Source of the DNA: Clostridiaceae bacterium
Lineage (GTDB): Bacteria; Bacillota; Clostridia; Saccharofermentanales; DTU023
DNA length: 37,221 nt
Assembly: GCA_012518845.1 (NCBI GenBank)
Contig: JAAYRJ010000088.1
Location: 1 to 37,221, forward strand
Reading direction: 5' to 3'
Each line of letters begins with the position of its first letter. The first letter of the stretch is position 1. A program made the position numbers and the translations under genes. Below are positions 24,982 to 31,890 of this stretch, piece after piece. The notes beneath the pieces are model-generated. The model saw nothing but the letters and a program-made list of their open reading frames with translations, was not told the DNA's origin and made no database searches.

Positions 24982-25128
24982 TTTGAGTTAGAAAAATATT
25001 CCAATTTAACATTCTATTTACTTATCTAATCTATATTTTCATTATTTATCTGATGTTTGTCGGATATTTTCTCATTAAAGTTTTAAATATGTTATCATTA
25101 AAAAGTTATATTTATGAGTGGAGGGCAT

Positions 25129-26175
25129 ATGGATAAACTATTATCTGAATTAAAGGCAATAGAGGATAAATTTAAAACTCGATTGGACGAAATTTCTGAA
25201 AAAAACGATTTAGAAAAATTAAAAATAAAACTTTTGGGTAAAAAAGGCGAAATAACAGCTATCATGAGAAATATGGGTAAATTATCGAATGAGGATAGGC
25301 CCAAGCTAGGACAAGCAGCCAATGTAACAAGACAATATATAGAAAAAAATATAGCTGACAAACTAGAAGAAATTCTTCAAGCAGAAGAAGATAGAAAAAT
25401 TGCCACCGAAACAATTGATATAAGTCTACCAGGTACAAAAGATGAGTTTGGCTCTAGACATCCACTAGCAATTATGTCTAAACAAATTTGTGATGTTTTT
25501 ATCGGCTTAGGCTATTCAATTGCTGAAGGTCCAGAAGTAGAGCTTGATTATTATAATTTTGAAATGTTAAGACTTCCTCCCGGACATCCGGCTCGAGATG
25601 AACAAGATACATTCTATATGGACTATGATCAGGGAATTTTATTAAGATCTCAAACATCACCTGTTCAAATTCGTGTCATGGAAACTCAGAAACCACCAAT
25701 TTATATTGTTTGTCCAGGTAGAGTTTATCGTTCGGATGCAGTAGATGCGACACATTCTCCAATCTTCCACCAAATTGAAGGTTTGGCAGTAGATGAAAAT
25801 TTAAGAATGTCTGATCTAGTGGCAAGTTTAGAATTGTTTGCCATAAAACTTTTTGGTGAAAATACAAAAATACGCTTGCGTCCACATCATTTTCCTTTCA
25901 CCGAGCCAAGTTGCGAGGTTGATATTTCTTGCTGGACTTGTGATGGTCAGGATCATGAATGCAAAACCTGTCAAGGTGAGGGTTATATAGAGATTCTAGG
26001 TGGAGGCATGGTTCATCCAGAAGTTTTAGAAAACTGTGGTATTGATTCCAAAAAATATTCAGGCTTTGCTTTTGGTATAGGCATGGAACGTGTAACTATG
26101 GCTAAATTTGATGTTAATGATATTCGTTCTTTTTATGAAAACGATTTACGTTTCTTAAAACAATTTAATTTATAG
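25129..26175 (+). CDS. pheS: Phenylalanine--tRNA ligase alpha subunit
   Basis: A 348-residue catalytic subunit of the heterotetrameric PheRS. The N-terminal coiled coil (residues 1-90) contains LLGKKGEI. Class II motifs follow: GPEVELDYYNFEML, LLRSQTSPVQIRVM (motif 2 region), FTEPSCEVD and GFAFGIGMERVTM (motif 3). A Cys-rich loop CWTCDG..HECKTCQGEGYIEIL is the usual bacterial PheS zinc-knuckle-like insertion. ATG 25129 is preferred to in-frame ATG 25114 because GGAGG lies between them and the shorter form fits other PheS N-termini. The 147-base leader shows no T-box features and no clean promoter. Confidence 0.95.
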   Translation: MDKLLSELKAIEDKFKTRLDEISEKNDLEKLKIKLLGKKGEITAIMRNMGKLSNEDRPKLGQAANVTRQYIEKNIADKLEEILQAEEDRKIATETIDISLPGTKDEFGSRHPLAIMSKQICDVFIGLGYSIAEGPEVELDYYNFEMLRLPPGHPARDEQDTFYMDYDQGILLRSQTSPVQIRVMETQKPPIYIVCPGRVYRSDAVDATHSPIFHQIEGLAVDENLRMSDLVASLELFAIKLFGENTKIRLRPHHFPFTEPSCEVDISCWTCDGQDHECKTCQGEGYIEILGGGMVHPEVLENCGIDSKKYSGFAFGIGMERVTMAKFDVNDIRSFYENDLRFLKQFNL

Positions 26176-26186
26176 AGGTGTGATAG

Positions 26187-28646
26187 ATGAAACTTTCTTT
26201 AGAATGGTTAAATGATTATACAAATTTTAATGGTACGCTTGAGGAATTTGTTGAAGGCATGACAATGTCAGGTTCCAAAGTAGAATCTTTTGAAATAGAA
26301 GGTCAAAATTTATCTCACATCGTAACTGGTTTGGTGACCGATTGTGTTAAACATCCAGACGCTGATAATTTGTCAGTTTGTCAAGTTGATGTTGGTGACA
26401 AAAATCTACAAATTGTTTGTGGAGCTCCCAATGTTGCCAAAGATCAAAAAGTGATTGTAGCTTTACCTGGTGCTAGTTTGGGACCTGAATTCAAAATCAA
26501 AAAAGTAAACTTACGTGGTATAGAGTCAAATGGCATGATATGTTCAATCGATGAATTAGGTTTTACAGTTCATGATTTTCCAGAAGCTACCGAGGATGGA
26601 ATTTATGTTTTACCTGAGGAGACTCCAGTAGGCATAGACGCCCTTGAATATTTAGGTATTGGTCAAACAATTATTGAATTTGAAATAACTTCTAATCGTC
26701 CAGATTGTCTATCAGTAGAAGGTTTAGCCAGAGAATCTGCTGTAACATTTAATGGTGAATTTAAACCAATCAATAATAAACCAGAAAAATTTTCAGATAT
26801 TAAGACAGAAGATATTTCTTCAATTTCGATTGAAGATACTGATTTATGTCCAAACTTTATTGGTAGAGTAATTACAGATGTTAAGATTGAGCAATCACCT
26901 TTTTGGATGCAACAAAGGCTTCGAGCTGCTGGGATGAGACCTATTAACAATATTGTTGATATCACTAACTTTGTGATGCTTGCATTGGGTCAGCCGATGC
27001 ATGCTTATGATTTAGACTTTCTTAATGACAATTCAATTATTGTTCGTCGTGCTAAAGAAGACGAACCGATGACTTTGTTGGATGGTACAGATATCAAAAT
27101 GAATTCAGACAATCTTGTCATCGCAGACAGTCAAAAACCTGTTGGTCTTGCTGGTGTAATGGGGGCAGAAAATTCTGAAGTTCGCGATACCACAAAATCA
27201 ATTTTGTTTGAAGCTGCTAATTTTGATCCTATGTCAGTCCGTAGAACAGCCAAAGAGTATAATCTTAGATCAGAGGCATCGTTACGTTTTGAAAAAGGAC
27301 TACCGCTAGAAAATTCTCTAAGAGCTATGGATTTAGCTTGCTATTTAGTTGAGTTATTAGATTGTGGAAAAGTAGCCAAGACAAAAATAGTTGTAGGCAA
27401 AACTGAAACTGATAAAACAACAATTGAATATAATTTAGATCATTTAAATAAAATTTCAGGCTTGAATTTAGATGCAAAAGAAGTAAATCAAATTTTAAAT
27501 TCGCTTGAAATCAAAACTAAACCAACTGATGATCCAAACACATTTATCGCAACAGCGCCATTCTTTAGAAATGATTTATCATTAGAAGCTGATTTATCTG
27601 AAGAAGTCACTAGAATCTACGGTTATAATCGAGTCAAAGGTGAATTTAGCAAAGATAATTCTGTTACTTTAGGTGCTAGAACAGATAGACAATTAGATAT
27701 TGAGAATATCCATTCAGTCTTAAATGGTTCTGGAGCTTATGAGGTATATACTTATACATTTGTTTCACCAAACAATACTCGAAAATTGAATTTGCCTGAG
27801 GAACATGTTCTTAAACAAGAATTAACAATTCTTAATCCACTCAGTGAAGAATATTCTAAGATGAGAACCTCAGTCTTGCCAAGCTTACTTAAAGTAGTCG
27901 AATATAACTTAGCTCATGGTAACAGTGAAGGCTTGATTTATGAATTAGGTAAAACTTTCCATCCACGCAATGTAATGCCATTTACAGAAATAAATGTCTC
28001 AAAACGTGATCTTGTCTTACCTGATGAAAGAGTTCATTTGAGTCTTGTTAAGTTTAGCTCGCAAATTCAAGACAAAGCCGATGGTTATTATTTAATTAAA
28101 GGGATGATCGAAGAACTATTTGAAATACTACGAATTCCAGAGTTTAAAATAATAAGAACTAATGATAATTATCCATATTTACATCCAGGTCAGTCTGGCT
28201 TAATTTATCTGCCAGATTACGATTACGAGATAGGATATATTGGTACAATTCATCCTTCCTTAAAGAAAAATTTTGAAATTAGTGATTTTGTATATGTTGC
28301 AGATCTTGACTTAGATTTGATTTTAAATGCAAATCGCGAGGACTTTAGCTATAAACCTTTACCAAAATTCCCTGCAATTATGCGTGATTTAGCTTTTGTC
28401 ATGCCTGAAACAATTTTAGTAGATAATATAAAAAATGAAATTGCTAATTTAGCCGGTCAATATTTAGAACAAATTGAAATATTTGATGTTTATCAAGGCA
28501 AAGGTATACCGGAAGGTATGAAGTCTGTAGCATTTTCTTTAACTTTCCGTTCAGCCGATCGTACTTTAAAGGATCAAGATATTACTTCGAGTATAGAAAA
28601 TATTATTTCCTCGCTGGCTAAAAAAGATATTGAATTAAGAAAATAA
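26187..28646 (+). CDS. pheT: Phenylalanine--tRNA ligase beta subunit
   Basis: An 819-residue tRNA-binding and editing subunit. Domains in order are an EMAP/OB tRNA-binding domain (about 40-150, with HPDADNLSVCQVDVG and CGAPNV), a B3/B4 editing domain (about 210-390, with ITNFVMLALGQPMHAYD), a B5 domain (about 405-475, with EEVTRIYGYNRV following), a catalytic-like domain, and the C-terminal ferredoxin-like anticodon-binding domain (KPLPKFPAIMRDLAFV, SADRTLKDQDI). The length is standard. AGAGGTG precedes the ATG, 11 bases after pheS. A terminator follows. Confidence 0.96.
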   Translation: MKLSLEWLNDYTNFNGTLEEFVEGMTMSGSKVESFEIEGQNLSHIVTGLVTDCVKHPDADNLSVCQVDVGDKNLQIVCGAPNVAKDQKVIVALPGASLGPEFKIKKVNLRGIESNGMICSIDELGFTVHDFPEATEDGIYVLPEETPVGIDALEYLGIGQTIIEFEITSNRPDCLSVEGLARESAVTFNGEFKPINNKPEKFSDIKTEDISSISIEDTDLCPNFIGRVITDVKIEQSPFWMQQRLRAAGMRPINNIVDITNFVMLALGQPMHAYDLDFLNDNSIIVRRAKEDEPMTLLDGTDIKMNSDNLVIADSQKPVGLAGVMGAENSEVRDTTKSILFEAANFDPMSVRRTAKEYNLRSEASLRFEKGLPLENSLRAMDLACYLVELLDCGKVAKTKIVVGKTETDKTTIEYNLDHLNKISGLNLDAKEVNQILNSLEIKTKPTDDPNTFIATAPFFRNDLSLEADLSEEVTRIYGYNRVKGEFSKDNSVTLGARTDRQLDIENIHSVLNGSGAYEVYTYTFVSPNNTRKLNLPEEHVLKQELTILNPLSEEYSKMRTSVLPSLLKVVEYNLAHGNSEGLIYELGKTFHPRNVMPFTEINVSKRDLVLPDERVHLSLVKFSSQIQDKADGYYLIKGMIEELFEILRIPEFKIIRTNDNYPYLHPGQSGLIYLPDYDYEIGYIGTIHPSLKKNFEISDFVYVADLDLDLILNANREDFSYKPLPKFPAIMRDLAFVMPETILVDNIKNEIANLAGQYLEQIEIFDVYQGKGIPEGMKSVAFSLTFRSADRTLKDQDITSSIENIISSLAKKDIELRK

Positions 28647-28692
28647 TTTGAGTAGCTATTAAAATAATATTTAAACTTAGTCATTAATTACT

Positions 28693-28741
28693 CCCCCCCC
28701 CAGAAGTTGACCAAAATTGTAACAACTGAAGGGGGTTTTTT
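28693..28741 (+). terminator. Terminator of pheST, with a nine-C run in its stem
   Basis: A C9 run (28693-28701) can pair with GGGGG (28731-28735), and AGTTG pairs with CAACT further in; six T follow. The internal loop is AGA against GAA, which can form tandem G-A pairs. It separates pheST from the pseudopilin-like cluster. Confidence 0.8.
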
Positions 28742-28742
28742 C

Positions 28743-28771
28743 TTGAAATTTTTACTTTTCCTAAATATTCT
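28743..28771 (+). promoter_or_regulatory. Candidate promoter of the pseudopilin-like cluster
   Basis: TTGAAA (28743-28748), a 17-base spacer, and TATTCT (28766-28771) lie directly after the pheST terminator and 78 bases before the first gene. Confidence 0.45.
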
Positions 28772-28849
28772 CAAAAAATTCAAACATCTAGTAGAAAAAT
28801 TCTTTTATTCTATTTTAAAACTAATTTATTTATCAGAAAGGAAAAAAGC

Positions 28850-29119
28850 ATGTTTTCTCTAGAAGCTATGTTAACAGTCCCGTTAAGTTTAACAGTTTTT
28901 ATTCAAGGGATTGTCTATTTGAATCCAATCGTAAATGAAATCGAAACACAAACAATTATTGTTGCAGAAGAAAGGATCATTAAAGAAAAAAATCAACATT
29001 TATACTCTATTAATTTAGAATCAGCAATTACAAATTTAGAGGTAAATCCACAAAAATCACAAGAAATAATCTCATTAGCACATGACTTAGCAAATTTATT
29101 TTTACAAGAGGATAATTGA
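28850..29119 (+). CDS. TadE-like small pseudopilin-type protein
   Basis: An 89-residue protein whose first 24 residues form a hydrophobic helix of the TadE/pilin type, with the S-L-E-A-M-L-x-x-P pattern (compare xxVEAxLxxP in TadE-like proteins of Clostridia). The glutamate is residue 5 counted from the initiator Met, and there is no basic leader or Gly cleavage site before it, so the protein begins where a processed pilin would. Residues 30-89 are a soluble helical tail. GAAAGGA lies about 8 bases before the ATG. It is followed after 22 bases by the DUF5702-like gene. A role in a cell-surface assembly is inferred from this pattern and the neighbours only. Confidence 0.6.
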   Translation: MFSLEAMLTVPLSLTVFIQGIVYLNPIVNEIETQTIIVAEERIIKEKNQHLYSINLESAITNLEVNPQKSQEIISLAHDLANLFLQEDN

Positions 29120-29141
29120 ATTGAGTCAAAAGGGGTCTAAA

Positions 29142-30626
29142 ATGTTAATAGAAAAATCTAATAAAACATTAAAATTATTCAGGAAAATTATCAATCAAGA
29201 TGGTGAATTAAGTTTACTATTTCTTATTATTCTTCCTGTGACCATGTTAATTTTATTTTCTTTTTTTGCTAATGCACAGGTTGATCGGGATGAATTAGAT
29301 TTTATAAGAGCATGTCAAAATGAATTAGATTTAACTTTAGCAGACTATGATCGTCAACTCTGGAATGAATTTGGTCTTTGGGGGACAGATATTAATAAAT
29401 TAAATCAAAATAATGAATTCATTTCGAAAAGTTATATGGGATCATCCAATTATATGCCGTATGTTTATGACACCAATATAGAGATGAAACATGATTTGTC
29501 TGATAATCAACAATTTAAAAAACAAATTTTAAGACATATGAGTTATAGGGCGCCGGCTCTTTTAATTGATGAAATAATTGACCGTTATTCAAATTATTCA
29601 AACTTAAACAATAATTTGAGTCTAGTTTCTACAAATAACCTAGGCTCTGAACTAGTTGATCCAGAAAAAATTCAAAAAAATCCAGAGAATTATCTTGGAG
29701 ATATTTCTGAATTAGATGTTGAAATTCCAAAACAAGAATCTTCTGATGATGAAACAGAATCGCAAGAATTGACTGAAGAAGAACAAAATGAGTTATCTAG
29801 TAAAGCAATGGAATTGTTAGGTGACAAAATTTCAGAAGCTAAAAGCTTACTTATTCCAGTTTATGAGTCGAGTGGCACTGATATACCTGCAAATCCATTA
29901 GATCCAAATTCCATCAGTACTATTACAAGTCATCTAGATTCCATTTTAGTAAATAATGAAACACCTGTATTAGATAGTGTATTAATTTCAGAATATTTAT
30001 TTAATTATTACACAATGCATTGTTCTCAACTTGAGCTTAATACAGGTAAGAAAACACTGGTAACGCCAGATGGTAGGAAACATCAAACATTAATTGATGC
30101 AGGACGAAAACATGAGATTGAACAAATTGTTTTTAATGAGGACGATCCAGAAAAAGCATATAAAACAGCGAAAAACTATATCTCAGGTATTTGCTTTTCT
30201 TATCATCTTATTGATTGTATGACTGATCAAGTAAAGCAAAATATTTATTTCGCTGAAGCAATAGTTTTAAGTGGAGCTATTGCCCTGGCAAGCTTAGGTG
30301 GTGTAGTCATAGACCCAGAACCATTATCTTATCTTTTTATGCTGATAGATGTTTGTATAAAAACGCATCGTGATGTTAAACAAGTAATATCTGGTAAGAT
30401 GATTAATCTAAAGTTTTCGGATATAGATATTAAACTAAATTATAAAGACTTTATGCGGATGTTTTTGCTTACAAAATCGGAAGATGCTTTGTTAGAAGGC
30501 ATGACAAGAATCCGTGAAAAAACAATTCCAAAACAATTTGCAGTAAGCTTTGTCTTAAGTGGAAATTTTGAGAATAAGGAAATATCAATGCACAGAAGTT
30601 TTTCTGATTATCGTGATTCAGAATAG
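29142..30626 (+). CDS. DUF5702-like membrane-anchored surface protein
   Basis: A 494-residue protein. After a basic start, a hydrophobic helix (GELSLLFLIILPVTMLIL, about residues 24-42) leads into the segment DELDFIRACQNELDLTLADYDRQLWNEFGLWG. This resembles the DUF5702 family, found with Tad pilus genes in Clostridia, whose members share an A-Y-D-x-x-L-x-x-x-Y/F-G-L pattern. The middle has an acidic low-complexity stretch (about residues 200-225), and a second hydrophobic region lies near residues 378-405 (AEAIVLSGAIALASLGGVV). ATG 29142 has AAGGGG 6 bases upstream; an in-frame TTG at 29121 is the alternative start. It is 38 bases before the third cluster gene. The molecular function is unknown. 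Confidence 0.65.
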   Translation: MLIEKSNKTLKLFRKIINQDGELSLLFLIILPVTMLILFSFFANAQVDRDELDFIRACQNELDLTLADYDRQLWNEFGLWGTDINKLNQNNEFISKSYMGSSNYMPYVYDTNIEMKHDLSDNQQFKKQILRHMSYRAPALLIDEIIDRYSNYSNLNNNLSLVSTNNLGSELVDPEKIQKNPENYLGDISELDVEIPKQESSDDETESQELTEEEQNELSSKAMELLGDKISEAKSLLIPVYESSGTDIPANPLDPNSISTITSHLDSILVNNETPVLDSVLISEYLFNYYTMHCSQLELNTGKKTLVTPDGRKHQTLIDAGRKHEIEQIVFNEDDPEKAYKTAKNYISGICFSYHLIDCMTDQVKQNIYFAEAIVLSGAIALASLGGVVIDPEPLSYLFMLIDVCIKTHRDVKQVISGKMINLKFSDIDIKLNYKDFMRMFLLTKSEDALLEGMTRIREKTIPKQFAVSFVLSGNFENKEISMHRSFSDYRDSE

Positions 30627-30664
30627 ATCAATTGAATTCGAGCTTAAATAACGGAGACTATCTC

Positions 30665-31669
30665 ATGCAAAAGATAACAAGAAAAATAAAATCACAAAAT
30701 GGAAATTTAGTGTTAGAAACAGCCCTTATTATTCCAATAATTCTCCTGATTTCATACTTCATGATTTCAGCAACTATGACTGTCAAGCATGAGATAATCA
30801 TGCGTTATGCTTTAGATCAAACTTCAAAAGAATTGTCTGTGATAATTCCTTTGGCAGAAGTGGCAGGCGAACAAATTGGTCAGCCGATCATAGAGGATGT
30901 CTGGGAACAAATCGATGAATTAGGAGAAGATTTCAAGCAATCAATGGGAGATTTTGCGGCATCGATCTTTTTACAAGATTATCTGCAAAAGACAGTAGAT
31001 AAATGGATTCAAGCAGGAGCAAGTCAATTAAATATAAGAATACCGCCCGATCAAAGACAAATAATCTTAGAAAAAACAACAGATCATGCTCTTGAACTAA
31101 AAATGAATTACCATATTTACACTCCTTGGACAAAAACTAAAAAAACAGCTATTACATATTTACCTTTGTGGTCTAAATTTGATCAAGATTATGATGGAAA
31201 AACTGAGGAAAAAGATTCTGATCAAGAAGCAGATAATATCTGGTCAGAACATAATTTTGTGAGAGGATCATACTTTCGAGATAAATACAATGCTAATTTA
31301 CCTTTTAATTATCCTATAATTTCAAGTTTTAACAATGGCAAGGCAACTTCTATCAGAAGTATAGACTTGACTTCGCCAACATATCAAGACGAAACCAAGC
31401 TTGAGAAACAAATACAATATGAAATCAATCAATTGGCAAACTTTCAAGGTTCTAATCGAGATACAAAAATTAATCCCAGCCAAATCGGCGCAGATGATAT
31501 AATTTCCCGCGAATTAGTTTTGGTAATACCCAAAAATTCTAAATATGAGATTAATGATCCTATTTTTTTATCAATGAAAAGTGAGGCAAATTATCAAGGT
31601 GTAAGTTTGCGGATAGATCAACATGGCAATAGCTATCGCTATCAAGAAAAACCAAGTAATGAAGAATAA
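30665..31669 (+). CDS. TadE-like protein, large
   Basis: A 334-residue protein with a pilin-like N-terminus: a short basic leader (MQKITRKIKSQNG), then NLVLETALIIPIILLISYF with Glu followed by the hydrophobic helix. The region after the helix is helical and soluble. Near residue 198 the segment W-x-E-x-x-F-V-R-G, followed by PFNYPIISSFNNGKA and SIDLTSPTY, matches a pattern I associate with TadE-like proteins of Clostridia. ATG 30665 is preferred to a TTG at 30632 because CGGAGA lies 7 bases upstream. It ends the cluster; a 221-base gap precedes secA. Likely a minor pseudopilin or surface-exposed membrane protein. Confidence 0.62.
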   Translation: MQKITRKIKSQNGNLVLETALIIPIILLISYFMISATMTVKHEIIMRYALDQTSKELSVIIPLAEVAGEQIGQPIIEDVWEQIDELGEDFKQSMGDFAASIFLQDYLQKTVDKWIQAGASQLNIRIPPDQRQIILEKTTDHALELKMNYHIYTPWTKTKKTAITYLPLWSKFDQDYDGKTEEKDSDQEADNIWSEHNFVRGSYFRDKYNANLPFNYPIISSFNNGKATSIRSIDLTSPTYQDETKLEKQIQYEINQLANFQGSNRDTKINPSQIGADDIISRELVLVIPKNSKYEINDPIFLSMKSEANYQGVSLRIDQHGNSYRYQEKPSNEE

Positions 31670-31796
31670 TATCAGAAAATTAGTTTTCATTACTTATCGA
31701 TACATCTTCTTTTTATTATAATAAATAGCCAAATTAAGAATCAAGAAAGAAAAGGAAATGAGATAAAGAACATTATTTCAAACAAATATCATGGCT

Positions 31797-31835
31797 TTGT
31801 CACATTTTAATGTATACTTAGAATAGCGTAAGTAT
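31797..31835 (+). promoter_or_regulatory. secA promoter with an overlapping inverted repeat
   Basis: TTGTCA (31797-31802) and TAGAAT (31819-31824) are 16 bases apart, about 66 bases upstream of the secA start. A perfect inverted repeat, ATACTTA (31814-31820) and TAAGTAT (31829-31835) with 8 bases between, spans the -10 and the expected transcription start. Confidence 0.5.
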
Positions 31836-31890
31836 TAATAATTCAGAATACAATTTATTTAATAACAAATAGATATGAAAAAGGAAACAT

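Noticed and set aside
24968-25001. A-T hairpin at the end of the MBL-fold gene
   Set aside because: The stem is A-T-rich with a bulge, overlaps the stop codon, and lacks a following T tract.
25114-25128. Upstream ATG for pheS
   Set aside because: The GGAGG ribosome binding site lies downstream of this ATG and serves ATG 25129; the shorter protein matches family N-termini.
29121-29141. TTG start for the DUF5702-like gene
   Set aside because: It cannot be excluded, but ATG 29142 has the better RBS (AAGGGG) and a normal pilin-like basic leader.
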